Below are positions 36,080 to 45,921 of a DNA stretch of 64,000 bases, piece by piece. Numbering within the stretch: the stretch's first letter is position 1; each line of letters opens with the position of its first letter. Under the pieces are notes generated by a model. That model did not search any database and was not told where the DNA came from. It saw nothing but the letters and a program-made list of their open reading frames with translations. Source of the stretch: Lachnospira sp. UBA4346. GTDB taxonomy: Bacteria > Bacillota > Clostridia > Lachnospirales > Lachnospiraceae. The DNA lies in contig DGTC01000020.1 of NCBI GenBank assembly GCA_002394205.1, positions 40,975 through 104,974 of the forward strand, written 5' to 3'. Made by a program: the position numbers and the translations under genes.

Positions 36080-37612
36080 ATGGCACATTTAACAAGATAT
36101 GGCAAACGTATTAAAACAACATTAGTCAGTGCGTTGTCAGCAGCTTGTATGGCATGTATGGTAGCAATTCCATTTGTGGAAAAAGACATTTTAAAAAATG
36201 ATGTTGGCTATGTTCGCGTCAGTGTGAATGGTGTAGAGCTCGGTGCGGTAAATACGGAAGAAGAAGCACAGCAGGCGATTACAGCAGCCAGATTGAAGTT
36301 TAGTCAGGATTATTCAGATATTGTATATTTAGATCCGACGTATGAAGTCGTAAAAGAAACAAAAGCATTTGCTCCTAGAATCTCAGAAGAAGAGATGGCG
36401 GCGGCAATTTATTCAAATCTGTTTACAAGTATGGTTGATATGAACCAACAGTTGGCTTATACAGTCAGAATTAATGATTTTACAGTGACACTCGCAAGTA
36501 AGGATGATGTGATTACATTGTTAGACCGTGTCACGGCACAGCAGGATTTAAACAATGCGTTTCAGGTAAGTCTTTCTGAGAAGGATTCTTCGGGAGATTC
36601 TTATGGCGTTACGGTTGTGAAGTCAGAGATTCAGGATGTGAATCGTGATATTGTTGCAGCAGCGATGAATGGTACAGCCATTACGACATCCAAAGACGGT
36701 AGTGTACATACAGATGGTATTACCGGAATTTCATTCTTAGAGGACATTTCTGTAAATGAAGTTCGTAAGACGACAGCGAAGGTTATCAGTGTGGATGATG
36801 CGTATGCGACAATTACGGCGAAGACGGATCAGACAGAGAGTTATATGGTCGTTGCAGGAGATTCATTTTCTAAGATTGCACAAAACTTTGGTACAGATGT
36901 TGCAACGATTTTAGAGCTGAATCCGGGATTGGAAGAAGGCAGTCTGATTATTCCGGGTGATTTTATCACAGTGCCTGTTCAGAAGTCTGTAATTAACGTA
37001 GTTACAACGAAGACGACAACATATGAGGAAGAATATCAGGCAGAACCGCAGTATGTAGATGATGATACGAATTACAAAGGAACGAATACGGTTATTAATG
37101 AAGGAACAGCCGGCAGACGTAAGGTAACTGCAGAAGTTACTTATATAGATGGTGTACAGTCAGCAATTGAATATACCAATGAAGTGATTCTTGAAGAAGC
37201 ACAGCCACAGGTAATTGCAGTTGGTACACTGACACAGCCGGAATATATCAGACCGATAGCAGGCGGAAGTCTGTCATCAGGCTATGGAAACCGCGAAGAT
37301 GGATTCCATAAGGGGGTTGACTGGTCAATTCCACAGGGAAATAGTGTAAATGCAGCAGCCGACGGCGTGGTTGTAAGAGCCAGCTGGTATGGCGGATATG
37401 GTTATTGTGTGGATGTTCAGCATAACAATGGAACATTAACCAGATATGGTCATTTGAGTTCTATAGATGTATCTGTAGGTCAGAGCGTTTCACAGGGACA
37501 GCATCTTGCAGCCAGTGGTAACACAGGTAATAGCACAGGACCACATCTTCATTTTGAAATTTGGGTTGGTGATGCGACAGTGAACCCACTTGATTATGTA
37601 AACAAAAATTAA
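36080..37612 (+). CDS. Cell-wall peptidase: LysM, G5 and M23 domains
   Basis: 510 residues from the ATG 5 bp after GGAGG. N-terminal membrane anchor/signal (ALSAACMACMVAIPFV), a ~230-residue region, then LysM (VVAGDSFSKIAQNFGTDVAT, ending IIPGDFITVP), a G5 domain (EGTAGRRKVTAEVTYIDG) and an intact M23 domain: HKGVDWS (His, Asp), YGHLSS and GPHLHFEIW. It should act outside the membrane as a glycyl endopeptidase on peptidoglycan. Unlike the spoIIQ-like protein, all zinc ligands are kept. Next gene is murA. Confidence 0.93.
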   Translation: MAHLTRYGKRIKTTLVSALSAACMACMVAIPFVEKDILKNDVGYVRVSVNGVELGAVNTEEEAQQAITAARLKFSQDYSDIVYLDPTYEVVKETKAFAPRISEEEMAAAIYSNLFTSMVDMNQQLAYTVRINDFTVTLASKDDVITLLDRVTAQQDLNNAFQVSLSEKDSSGDSYGVTVVKSEIQDVNRDIVAAAMNGTAITTSKDGSVHTDGITGISFLEDISVNEVRKTTAKVISVDDAYATITAKTDQTESYMVVAGDSFSKIAQNFGTDVATILELNPGLEEGSLIIPGDFITVPVQKSVINVVTTKTTTYEEEYQAEPQYVDDDTNYKGTNTVINEGTAGRRKVTAEVTYIDGVQSAIEYTNEVILEEAQPQVIAVGTLTQPEYIRPIAGGSLSSGYGNREDGFHKGVDWSIPQGNSVNAAADGVVVRASWYGGYGYCVDVQHNNGTLTRYGHLSSIDVSVGQSVSQGQHLAASGNTGNSTGPHLHFEIWVGDATVNPLDYVNKN

Positions 37613-37656
37613 TAGACCTGACAAAAATGCATAGAGCAGTTTTGCAGAGATGATAA

Positions 37657-37709
37657 GAAGCCGTTTGGTGAGGAAGAATGAAGAATACTTCGAAAGCCAG
37701 CGGCTTTTC
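37657..37709 (+). terminator. Terminator of the M23 peptidase gene
   Basis: GAAGCCGTTTGG pairs with CCAGCGGCTTTTC. The rest of this 309-base gap holds the murA promoter. Confidence 0.65.
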
Positions 37710-37754
37710 TCTTCGTTTCTTTACGATTATTCCGGTGCTGTAATAAATTTTTGC

Positions 37755-37782
37755 TTTACAAATAGGTACATTGTGATATAAT
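37755..37782 (+). promoter_or_regulatory. Promoter of murA
   Basis: TTTACA, 16 bp, TATAAT, ~140 bp upstream of murA. Confidence 0.55.
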
Positions 37783-37921
37783 CAAACAGAATATGTTGAA
37801 ATTACAGGAAAATTACACGGAACTTATTCATATAAATATAGTAACGATTCATATTGTGGTACGAAACAGATTTCATCGTGAATGGTTACGAATTGATTAT
37901 TATGTTAGAGGTGCGAAATAG

Positions 37922-39217
37922 ATGGAGCAGTATATTATAAAAGGAGGAAATCCTCTTATCGGCGAAGTAATGATAGGCGGTGCAAAAAATGCAGCATTGG
38001 GCATTTTGGCAGCGGCAATTATGACAGATGATACAGTCACAATAGAGAACGTACCGAATGTAAGAGATACGAAGGTTTTATTGCAGGCAATCGAGGGGAT
38101 TGGTGCAAAGGTTCACTATGTGTCAGATAACTGCGTTCAGATTAATGGAAGTGATATACATGATATTAATGTGGATTATGAATACATCAAAAAAATTCGT
38201 GCATCATATTATTTGTTAGGCGCATTACTTGGGAAGTATAAGAAAGCACATGTAGCACTTCCGGGTGGATGCAATATTGGAAGCCGACCAATTGATATGC
38301 ATATTAAAGGATTTAAGGCACTTGGAGCAGAAGTAGATATTTCACATGGTCAGATTAATGCAGAAGCGCAGCAGTTAATCGGAAATCATGTATATTTTGA
38401 TGTGGTATCAGTAGGTGCAACGATTAATATTATGATGGCAGCCTGTATGGCACAGGGAGATACGATTGTTGAAAATGCGGCAAAGGAGCCACATATTGTA
38501 GACGTTGCGAATTTCCTGAATGCAATGGGAGCCAATATTAAAGGTGCGGGTACGGATGTTATTCGTATCAAAGGTGTTGAGAAGTTACATGGTGCAACAT
38601 ATTCTATCATTCCTGACCAGATAGAAGCAGGAACATTTATGCTTGCAGCAGCAGCAACAAAGGGAGATATTACAGTATGTGATGTCATTCCGAAGCATTT
38701 GGAGTCTATTTCAGCGAAGCTGCTAGAAATGGGATGTACGGTTGTGGAAGGAGATGACAGTGTACGTGTTATAGGATGTGATGAGTTAAAGTGCACAAAT
38801 GTTAAGACACTTCCATATCCTGGTTTTCCAACAGACATGCAGCCACAGGTTGCCGTCGCACTTGCGCTTGCAAAGGGAACAAGTATGGTTACAGAGAGTA
38901 TCTTTGAGAACCGTTTTAAGTATGTAGATGAATTGAACCGTATGGGCAGTAAGATTAAGGTAGAAGGCAATACCGCATATATTGAAGGTGTTGATAAGTT
39001 TACCGGAACACAATTATCTGCTCCGGATTTGCGTGCCGGTGCAGCATTGGTTGTTGCAGCACTTGCAGCAGAAGGCATTTCGCAGATTGATGATATTGTT
39101 TATATTCAGCGTGGATATGAGCAGTTCGAAGTGAAGTTAAGAAAGCTCGGTGCGGTTATTGAGCGTGTGGATTCTGAGTATGAAGCACAGAAATTTAAAT
39201 TAAAGATGATTGGTTAA
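37922..39217 (+). CDS. murA: UDP-GlcNAc 1-carboxyvinyltransferase
   Basis: 431 residues. First committed step of peptidoglycan precursor synthesis: PEP plus UDP-GlcNAc. GGAKNAALGIL at the N-terminus and PGGCNIGSRPIDMHIKG with the catalytic Cys117, so the fosfomycin-sensitive (Cys) form. GFPTDMQPQ and the final RGYEQFEVKLRKLGA are typical. AGAGGTG site; own promoter and terminator. Confidence 0.97.
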   Translation: MEQYIIKGGNPLIGEVMIGGAKNAALGILAAAIMTDDTVTIENVPNVRDTKVLLQAIEGIGAKVHYVSDNCVQINGSDIHDINVDYEYIKKIRASYYLLGALLGKYKKAHVALPGGCNIGSRPIDMHIKGFKALGAEVDISHGQINAEAQQLIGNHVYFDVVSVGATINIMMAACMAQGDTIVENAAKEPHIVDVANFLNAMGANIKGAGTDVIRIKGVEKLHGATYSIIPDQIEAGTFMLAAAATKGDITVCDVIPKHLESISAKLLEMGCTVVEGDDSVRVIGCDELKCTNVKTLPYPGFPTDMQPQVAVALALAKGTSMVTESIFENRFKYVDELNRMGSKIKVEGNTAYIEGVDKFTGTQLSAPDLRAGAALVVAALAAEGISQIDDIVYIQRGYEQFEVKLRKLGAVIERVDSEYEAQKFKLKMIG

Positions 39218-39221
39218 AATG

Positions 39222-39252
39222 AAAGGGTATCCTCATGCAGGGTATCCTTTTT
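39222..39252 (+). terminator. Terminator of murA
   Basis: AAAGGGTATCC and GGGTATCCTTT pair along 11 positions including two G-U pairs, then TTTTT. Confidence 0.7.
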
Positions 39253-39504
39253 GCTTTATTAGGATTCGGGTGTCAAAAGATGCATTTTATGTTTCAAGAT
39301 GGACTATCTAAAAATAGTTATAATTGGGAAATTTTTATAAAATTTATATCGGATTATTTCTTTTGATTGGGAAAGTATGATATTATTAAAACAATAATTC
39401 TTAGTGTGTATACAAAAAGATGATCCGAAAGCAAAAAGAGGATACAAAACGGAAGTAGAATAAATTGCAAAGAAAGTGTATCTATAGGATAGAGGTTCGC
39501 GATT

Positions 39505-41025
39505 ATGAAACTGAGAAATAAATTGATTGTGTCATTTTGTATTATGGTAGTTCTGCCGGTACTGATGAGTATTGCAGTAGTGTGTGGATTATTTCATATA
39601 CAGACAAAGAAGATGAATGACCTATATCATGTACAATACAAGTCGATTTTGACAAATATATATTCGCCTGCAATTATTATGGGGCAGATTACGGAACAGG
39701 CATATGAAGAGGTCTGTGATGAAGCAAAAAGCAATCCGTCGAAGTTCAATGATCAGGGATACTTAGATGAATTGAGTGCGGCATTAAAGGAGAAGCTGTC
39801 TGGAATTATTGTCAGAAAAAATGGAACAATTACATATGTGTCCTGTGAATGGCGGGAAGAAGATTTAGAGAAGATTCTTCCTTCTTATAAAGAGCAGGAT
39901 GAACAGAGTTTATCTGATGTAGGCGTGTACAAAGGCGGCAATTATCAGATGCTAATCAAGCAGGTTAGTACAGAGAGTCCTTCCGGGGATAAATACAGCA
40001 TATTTATTGTGACAGCCTTAAATCAAATGCTGCCGCAGCTCAAGACATTTTTGATACAAGGGGCGTGTGCCATTGTGCTTGTTATGATTTTAACAAGTGC
40101 GACATTGTGTATATGGGTATACCGGTCTATTTTACAGCCGGTTGATAAATTGAAACTTGCAACCAATAATATTAAAAATGGAAATTTGGATTTTGTAATG
40201 CCAAAGGTTTCCGGTGATGAGATCGGAGACGTATGCAGGGATTTTGAGGAAATGAGAGTGATTCTCAAGCAGTCAATGGATGACAAGGTCAACTCTGACA
40301 GAGAAGAAAAGGAGTTGATTCGAAATATATCGCATGATTTGCGAACCCCGCTTACAACGATTAAAGGGTATGCCGAAGGACTTTTAGATGGAATTGTGGA
40401 TACGCCGGAACGCCGGGAGAAATATTTAAAAACGATTATTGGTAAAGTAAATGGAATGGACAAGTTGATTGATGAACTTACCATTTATTCGAAATTAGAT
40501 ACGAACCGTGTTCCATATTCATTTTCACCGGTGAATATCAGAGCATATTTTGCAGACTGTTGTGATGAACTTCGAATGGAATTAGAAGAAAAAGGAATCA
40601 CTTTGGATTATACATATCATGCAAATCATGATATAATTACAGTAGCAGATTCGGAACAGCTCAAAAGGGTTATTTATAATATTATCAATAATTCTGCAAA
40701 GTATATGACACCGGAAAGACAGGGCAGAATTTGCATCGACATTTATGATGAGGGTGAATATGCACATATTGTCATAAAAGATAACGGAAAAGGAATTGGG
40801 ATGCAGGAATTGCCGCATATCTTTGAACGTTTCTATCGGGCAGACCGTTGCAGAAACAGCCAGCGGGGCGGCAGTGGAATCGGTCTTGCGATTGTTAAGA
40901 AAATTATTGATGACCACAAAGGAAAGATTTGGGCAGAGAGTGTGGAAGGCGAAGGTACGACCATGCATTTGAATCTGAAGGTACAGGAAGATGACGGTAT
41001 ATTACGGCTGGAAGATAAAGAGTAA
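39505..41025 (+). CDS. Sensor histidine kinase
   Basis: 506 residues. Membrane helix ~7-29, outer domain ~30-175, second helix ~180-203, HAMP ~205-255, HisKA with H277 in RNISHDLRTPLTTIKG, and a catalytic domain with N (YNIINNSAKYMTP), G1 (IKDNGKGIG), F (FERFYR) and G2 (RGGSGIGLAIVKKI) boxes. It phosphorylates the response regulator 32 bp downstream. The signal is unknown. Kinase-before-regulator order is less usual. Confidence 0.95.
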   Translation: MKLRNKLIVSFCIMVVLPVLMSIAVVCGLFHIQTKKMNDLYHVQYKSILTNIYSPAIIMGQITEQAYEEVCDEAKSNPSKFNDQGYLDELSAALKEKLSGIIVRKNGTITYVSCEWREEDLEKILPSYKEQDEQSLSDVGVYKGGNYQMLIKQVSTESPSGDKYSIFIVTALNQMLPQLKTFLIQGACAIVLVMILTSATLCIWVYRSILQPVDKLKLATNNIKNGNLDFVMPKVSGDEIGDVCRDFEEMRVILKQSMDDKVNSDREEKELIRNISHDLRTPLTTIKGYAEGLLDGIVDTPERREKYLKTIIGKVNGMDKLIDELTIYSKLDTNRVPYSFSPVNIRAYFADCCDELRMELEEKGITLDYTYHANHDIITVADSEQLKRVIYNIINNSAKYMTPERQGRICIDIYDEGEYAHIVIKDNGKGIGMQELPHIFERFYRADRCRNSQRGGSGIGLAIVKKIIDDHKGKIWAESVEGEGTTMHLNLKVQEDDGILRLEDKE

Positions 41026-41057
41026 CTGAAATAAAATGAAATGTGGAGGAATGAAGT

Positions 41058-41747
41058 ATGAGTAAAGTGTTGATTGTTGAAGATGAGGGAACGATTGCTG
41101 AAATCGAAAAGGATTATCTTGAATTAAGCGGATTTGAAGTGACGATTAAGGAAGATGGACAGAGTGGTCTTGCTGCGGCACTTGCAGAAGATTTTGATAT
41201 TATTATTCTGGATGTTATGCTTCCGGGAGCAGATGGCTATGAAATCTGCAAGCAGGTTCGAGAAACAAAGAATACTCCAATTATTATGGTATCCGCAAAG
41301 AAAGAAGATATTGATAAGATTCGTGGACTTGGCGTGGGTGCAGACGATTATATGACAAAGCCGTTTAGTCCAAGTGAACTGGTTGCGCGTGTAAAGGCAC
41401 ATCTTGCAAGATATGAGAGACTGGTTAGCAGTGCAAAAGAAGAAAATGATGTCATTGAGATTCGTGGTATTAAGATTGATAAGACTGCGAGACGTGTATT
41501 TGTCAACGGAGAAGAAAAGATATTTACAACAAAGGAATTTGATTTGCTCACATTCCTTGCACAGAATCCAAATCACGTATTTACAAAGGATGAATTATTT
41601 AAGGAAATCTGGGATATGGATTCCATTGGCGATATTGCAACAGTTACGGTTCACATTAAGAAAATCCGTGAAAAGATTGAGTTTGATACATCAAAGCCAC
41701 AGTATATCGAGACAATTTGGGGCGTTGGATACAGATTTAAGGTATAA
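41058..41747 (+). CDS. OmpR/PhoB-type response regulator
   Basis: 229 residues. Receiver domain with acidic pair E8/D9, phospho-acceptor D52 (IILDVMLPG), and Lys in YMTKPFSP. The C-terminal winged helix includes FTTKEFDLLTFLAQNPNHVF and VTVHIKKIREKIE. Strong GTGGAGG site. It pairs with the kinase immediately upstream. LrgAB follow 200 bp later and may or may not be targets. Confidence 0.96.
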   Translation: MSKVLIVEDEGTIAEIEKDYLELSGFEVTIKEDGQSGLAAALAEDFDIIILDVMLPGADGYEICKQVRETKNTPIIMVSAKKEDIDKIRGLGVGADDYMTKPFSPSELVARVKAHLARYERLVSSAKEENDVIEIRGIKIDKTARRVFVNGEEKIFTTKEFDLLTFLAQNPNHVFTKDELFKEIWDMDSIGDIATVTVHIKKIREKIEFDTSKPQYIETIWGVGYRFKV

Positions 41748-41799
41748 TAAACAGCCGCTATTGTGATTATAAAACACAAAAATAAAACGAGCACTTATG

Positions 41800-41837
41800 A
41801 GCCGCCGCATTGGAAGATTATCCGGTGCGGCGGTTTG
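41800..41837 (+). terminator. Terminator of the two-component operon
   Basis: CCGCCGCA and TGCGGCGG form a GC-rich stem followed by TTTGTTGTG. Confidence 0.7.
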
Positions 41838-41954
41838 TTGTGTGTTGGGAGTTTATATATTTTTAATAATTTCCGTCAAAGGAATCCTTGAAGGCTGCTA
41901 TAAATGGGTATATAATGCAGGCGATACTTTGTAGAAAAAAGAGGAAAAGGAAAA

Positions 41955-42329
41955 ATGAAGTTACTGAAACAATTTGCAATCATATTGATTATTTCATTTA
42001 TCGGTGAAGTGTTAAAATATGTGATTCCATTGCCGATACCGGCAAGCATTTACGGGCTTTTGATTTTATTTGTGAGTTTGCTTACAGGTTTGATTCAGAT
42101 AGAACAGGTTCGGGAAGCGGGAAAATTTTTAATCGAAATTATGCCGGTCATGTTTATTCCGGCAGCAGTCGGGCTGTTAGAATCATGGGGCGTACTTCGT
42201 CCGGTATTTGTGCCGGTTATTGTGATTACGCTGGTGTCAACGGTTGTGGTTATGGCGGCAACCGGCAGGATGGCACAGCTCATTATGCGGATTGAAAATA
42301 AGAAAAAGGTGGATACGGATTATGAATAA
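41955..42329 (+). CDS. lrgA: LrgA/CidA family holin-like protein
   Basis: 124 residues, four membrane helices. GEVLKYVIPLPIPASIYGLLILF is the LrgA/CidA signature region. These proteins are described as holin-like regulators of autolysis, or pyruvate carriers with LrgB in Bacillus (PftAB). AAAAGAGGAAAAGG site; overlaps lrgB by 8 bases. Confidence 0.92.
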   Translation: MKLLKQFAIILIISFIGEVLKYVIPLPIPASIYGLLILFVSLLTGLIQIEQVREAGKFLIEIMPVMFIPAAVGLLESWGVLRPVFVPVIVITLVSTVVVMAATGRMAQLIMRIENKKKVDTDYE

Positions 42330-43014
42330 CTTACTCACGGAATCAGTATTTTTTGGCGTGATGATTAGCCTTGTGACTTATGGGATTGGCGTGTGGCTCA
42401 AAAAGAAATTTAAGCTCGCAATTTTCAATCCGCTGCTTGTTGCAATCGTAATTACGATGCTTGTGTTATTAGGTGCAAATGTAGAATATGATGCGTATTA
42501 TGAGGGTGCAAAATATATTAGTTATTTGCTGACACCTGCAACGATATGCCTTGCGATTCCGCTGTATGAACAGGTGGCACTGCTTAAAAATGAGTGGAAG
42601 GCAGTTGTTGGCGGCATTGTATCAGGCGTTATTACATCTCTTGTGACAGTGCTGGTGCTTTCGATGCTGTTTCATTTAAGCCACGAAGAATATGTTACAC
42701 TGCTTCCCAAGTCGATTACAACGGCAATTGGTATGGGCGTATCAGAAGAACTGAATGGATATGTGACGATAACCGTTGCTGTGATTATTATTACCGGTGT
42801 ATTTGGAAATATTATCGGGGAATTGGTGTGTAAGGTATTTCGCATCAAGAATCCGGTTGCAAAGGGACTTGCACTTGGAACGGCAGCACATGCGATAGGA
42901 ACAGCCAAAGCCATGGAGATGGGAGAAATTGAAGGTGCGATGAGCAGTTTGTCGATTGCAGTTGCCGGCCTTTTGACGGTTGTCGGGGCATCGGTATTTG
43001 CAGGATTGTTATAA
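42322..43014 (+). CDS. lrgB: LrgB family membrane protein
   Basis: 230 residues from the ATG after AAAGGTGG, overlapping the end of lrgA. Six to eight membrane helices. PKSITTAIGMGVSEELNG and GLALGTAAHAIGTAKAMEMG match LrgB/CidB. Forms a functional pair with lrgA. Confidence 0.94.
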   Translation: MNNLLTESVFFGVMISLVTYGIGVWLKKKFKLAIFNPLLVAIVITMLVLLGANVEYDAYYEGAKYISYLLTPATICLAIPLYEQVALLKNEWKAVVGGIVSGVITSLVTVLVLSMLFHLSHEEYVTLLPKSITTAIGMGVSEELNGYVTITVAVIIITGVFGNIIGELVCKVFRIKNPVAKGLALGTAAHAIGTAKAMEMGEIEGAMSSLSIAVAGLLTVVGASVFAGLL

Positions 43015-43096
43015 TTTTCGCATATAATCTGATTGAAAATGTCATTTTTACCAGCTCACATACATAAAATAGGACAGATATGTGGGAGGGTGAAGT

Positions 43097-44173
43097 ATGA
43101 ATGAGAAATCTTTAGAGGTATTGTCAGCATATGATTGGACGGTGCAACGTATTAGCAGAGGCAGAGGCGGTATGATTCTGTCAACCGATGCGGGACCGAA
43201 ATTGTTTTTAGAGTGCAGTAAATCAAATGCGTTTTATGAACGGGAACATTTGCTGACACAGGCAGTTGTGCGTGGCGGTTTTCAATATGTAGATACATAT
43301 GTATGTAATAAAGATGGAAATTGCGTGACGGTAGCAGAAGATGGAAGACGTTACATTGTAAAAAACTGGACGGATGGACGGGAATGTAATGTAAAAAGTA
43401 TGGATGATGTTATATCGGCGATTACATCACTTGGACAGGTACATCAGGCATTACATGCTGTGTCTTTAGAATTATTGCAGACACCGGCGGTTGAGACACC
43501 GGTGGAGGTTATGGCAGCACAGGCTGAACAGGATGTGGAAATAGAAAGGAAGCCGGGACAGATTACAGATCGGTTTAAAGACAGTCGCACGATGCCAGAT
43601 ATCTACGAAAGGCACACGAAAGAATTGAAAATGGCGATGAATTACCTGCGAAATAAGAAGAAAAAATCCGATTTTGAACAGCTTGCATATGAGCATATTG
43701 GTGCATTTTATGAAGAGGCAGGGCAGGCAAGTGCATTGCTGCATACAAAGTCAATGACAGAACGGTTAGAGCGGGTAGTATCTATGTATGAATTGTGTCA
43801 CGGAAGTTTTCATTATCATAATATTTTAATGGATACAAAGGGAACGATGATTGTCAATTTTGACCAATATCGCAATGACTGTCAGATTCGGGACCTGTAT
43901 CAGTTCATGCGAAAGATTTTAGAGAAATGTGATTGGGATATTGAGACGGCTTATAAAATGATAGATGTGTACGATCAGGTACATCCTATCGGAGATACAG
44001 ACCGTAAATTGTTGTCTGCATTTTTTGCATTTCCTGAAAAATTCTGGAAAATCATCAATTATTATCTCAATGCAAACAAAGCATGGATTCCGCCAAAGAA
44101 CCTTGAAAAACTTCAGAAAGTGATTGCACAGAATGGTAGACGGCAGGCATTTTTAGCAACATTGGGTAGCTGA
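43097..44173 (+). CDS. CotS-like spore coat protein (kinase fold, degraded active site)
   Basis: 358 residues with the aminoglycoside-phosphotransferase/CotS fold. Block MYELCHGSFHYHNILM corresponds to the catalytic loop, but the usual HGD aspartate is Ser; the following DFD motif reads NFDQ. A charged insert (~residues 150-200) separates the lobes. CotS-family proteins sit in the inner spore coat. The missing Asp suggests a pseudokinase. GGGAGG site. Confidence 0.78.
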   Translation: MNEKSLEVLSAYDWTVQRISRGRGGMILSTDAGPKLFLECSKSNAFYEREHLLTQAVVRGGFQYVDTYVCNKDGNCVTVAEDGRRYIVKNWTDGRECNVKSMDDVISAITSLGQVHQALHAVSLELLQTPAVETPVEVMAAQAEQDVEIERKPGQITDRFKDSRTMPDIYERHTKELKMAMNYLRNKKKKSDFEQLAYEHIGAFYEEAGQASALLHTKSMTERLERVVSMYELCHGSFHYHNILMDTKGTMIVNFDQYRNDCQIRDLYQFMRKILEKCDWDIETAYKMIDVYDQVHPIGDTDRKLLSAFFAFPEKFWKIINYYLNANKAWIPPKNLEKLQKVIAQNGRRQAFLATLGS

Positions 44174-44188
44174 ATCAAAAATAACATG

Positions 44189-44258
44189 AATTCCAATCCG
44201 GTTTGTTCACAATAATGTATATTGTATACATGTGAATGAACCGGAATTTTTGTTTTCG
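44189..44258 (+). terminator. Terminator with internal palindrome
   Basis: AATTCC..CCGGTT.GTTCAC pairs with GTGAA.GAACCGGAATT, then TTTTGTTTT. The loop contains ATGTATA-TTG-TATACAT (44215-44231), the same 17-base core as the palindrome at 33554-33576. Confidence 0.7.
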
Positions 44259-44346
44259 GTGCATCTGTTAGTTTTATTGCATAAACTGCGGATATGTGGT
44301 AAAATCTCTGATAACAGTGTGGAAAATTGACAGGATTGGAGCACAG

Positions 44347-45765
44347 ATGAAGATGGATAAGATACAGGATAGGACAGGTGCGATAAAAAAGCATCCGACT
44401 TCCTTTTATAAACTTGCCGGAAAGTGTGTTGCATTGGGTCTTATCGTAACGATGGTATTGCCATTTGCAGCATGTGGAAACAAGCAGTCGAAGATTGTTT
44501 CGGGAAGTTCCGTATTGCCGATGCCGTCGAAAAAGGTAGAAGAAGTTACGGTTCCGGCAAATAAAAACGAAGTGAAGTTCACAGGGGTTTTGACACTGAT
44601 TGATACGACACTTAAAAAAATGCAGTTTGTAGATATAGACAACGGAACAGAATATGAAGTTGCTTATACAGGCGGCACAGATATTCAGGACAAATATAAT
44701 AAAATTCTTGCAGCAGCAAGTATGAAGGCAGGAGACATTTTTGACGTAACCTGTAATAAGAGCAGTAAGGCAGAGAAGATTTATGAATCTTCTGATACGT
44801 GGGAGATGACCGGATTTACAGGCTTTCAGGCAGATGAAAGTAAGAAGAAGGTTACTATCGGAGATGAAGATTATAAATATGTCGATTATACAGCTGTGAT
44901 TTCCGGGCAGAACAGAATTGCGGTAGCACAGGTTGTTGCACAGGATGAGATAACAGTGCGTGGAAAAGATAAGACAATTTATTCCGTAACAGTCGATAAA
45001 GGGCATGGGTATATTCAGTTTGCAGGCATTGATACATTTGAGAATGGATATGCAACCATTGGCAGAAAGCAGCTGCTGGGGGTTACGAAGAATATGCTCG
45101 TAACTGCACAGGAAGGAACGTATTCTGTGGAACTACAAAAGGGAGGAACGGTTGGTCAAAAGAGCGTGACAGTTGTAAGAGATCAGCAGGTGACGTTGGA
45201 TTTCTCAGAATATACGAAAGAAGCAGCAAAGACCGGTGCGGTTAATTTTATGGTAACACCGGAAAAGGCGGTTATGACGATAGATGGCGTGGAAGTCGAT
45301 TATTCACAGCCGGTATTGCTAGAATATGGCAGACACAATTTAGTATTGTCTGCGAACCATTATACACAGTATACAGAGACATTACTTGTCAATTCGGAGT
45401 ATCAGACAAAGGTAATTGATATGATTTCATCTGATACAACGACAGCAGCCAATAATACAGGCACAACGAAGTCGTCAAAGTCCTCGACGAATAAGACGAC
45501 CGAGTCGTCGAATCTGACGGATGGATATACCGTTAGTATCACAGAGCCGAAAGGTGCATCGCTTTATGTGGACAGCGTATATATTGGTGTTGTTCCGTGT
45601 TCATTTGAAAAAAAGGCGGGAAGCAAGACCATTACGTTATCGCAGAGTGGCTATGCAACTGTAAGTTATACCATTTCTATTGCGAATGCGACAGGCAATC
45701 TGACGTACTCGTTCCCGGATATGGTTGAGAAAGGTTCAAATACAACGACAACACAATCAAATTAA
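44347..45765 (+). CDS. Lipoprotein with PEGA domains
   Basis: 472 residues from the ATG 6 bp after TTGGAG. Signal peptide with lipobox LPFAAC, so anchored outside the membrane. The middle (~50-280) has no named family. Two PEGA-type domains follow: GAVNFMVTPEKAVMTIDGVEV and, after a Ser/Thr-rich linker, KGASLYVDSVYIGVVPCSFE. PEGA domains are beta-sandwich modules of surface proteins. Role unknown; a spore or cell-surface function is possible. Confidence 0.8.
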   Translation: MKMDKIQDRTGAIKKHPTSFYKLAGKCVALGLIVTMVLPFAACGNKQSKIVSGSSVLPMPSKKVEEVTVPANKNEVKFTGVLTLIDTTLKKMQFVDIDNGTEYEVAYTGGTDIQDKYNKILAAASMKAGDIFDVTCNKSSKAEKIYESSDTWEMTGFTGFQADESKKKVTIGDEDYKYVDYTAVISGQNRIAVAQVVAQDEITVRGKDKTIYSVTVDKGHGYIQFAGIDTFENGYATIGRKQLLGVTKNMLVTAQEGTYSVELQKGGTVGQKSVTVVRDQQVTLDFSEYTKEAAKTGAVNFMVTPEKAVMTIDGVEVDYSQPVLLEYGRHNLVLSANHYTQYTETLLVNSEYQTKVIDMISSDTTTAANNTGTTKSSKSSTNKTTESSNLTDGYTVSITEPKGASLYVDSVYIGVVPCSFEKKAGSKTITLSQSGYATVSYTISIANATGNLTYSFPDMVEKGSNTTTTQSN

Positions 45766-45778
45766 AAAACAGACAAAT

Positions 45779-45835
45779 GCATGGATTATATGGGGAATTA
45801 CTGGAAATAATAAGAACAGCCCATAGAGTCCATGC
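45779..45835. repeat. Inverted repeat after the PEGA gene
   Basis: GCATGGA..TATGGG pairs with CCCATA..TCCATGC around ~25 bases. No T-run follows, so it is not a standard terminator. Confidence 0.5.
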
Positions 45836-45921
45836 GTAATCATTGATAAAGAACAGATTACTATTTATTGCAGACGATGATAAATAGCAAGAGAAGAATC
45901 GTCTAAGATAGGAGAATAATT

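Noticed and set aside
38386..39078. Long antisense frame in murA (230 codons), and similar ones in other genes
   Set aside because: These are codon-bias shadows of clear genes, with no ribosome site or protein-family features.
44113..45006. 297-codon minus-strand frame over the PEGA gene
   Set aside because: Cys/His/Ile-rich shadow translation antisense to a lipoprotein with a proper signal and domains.
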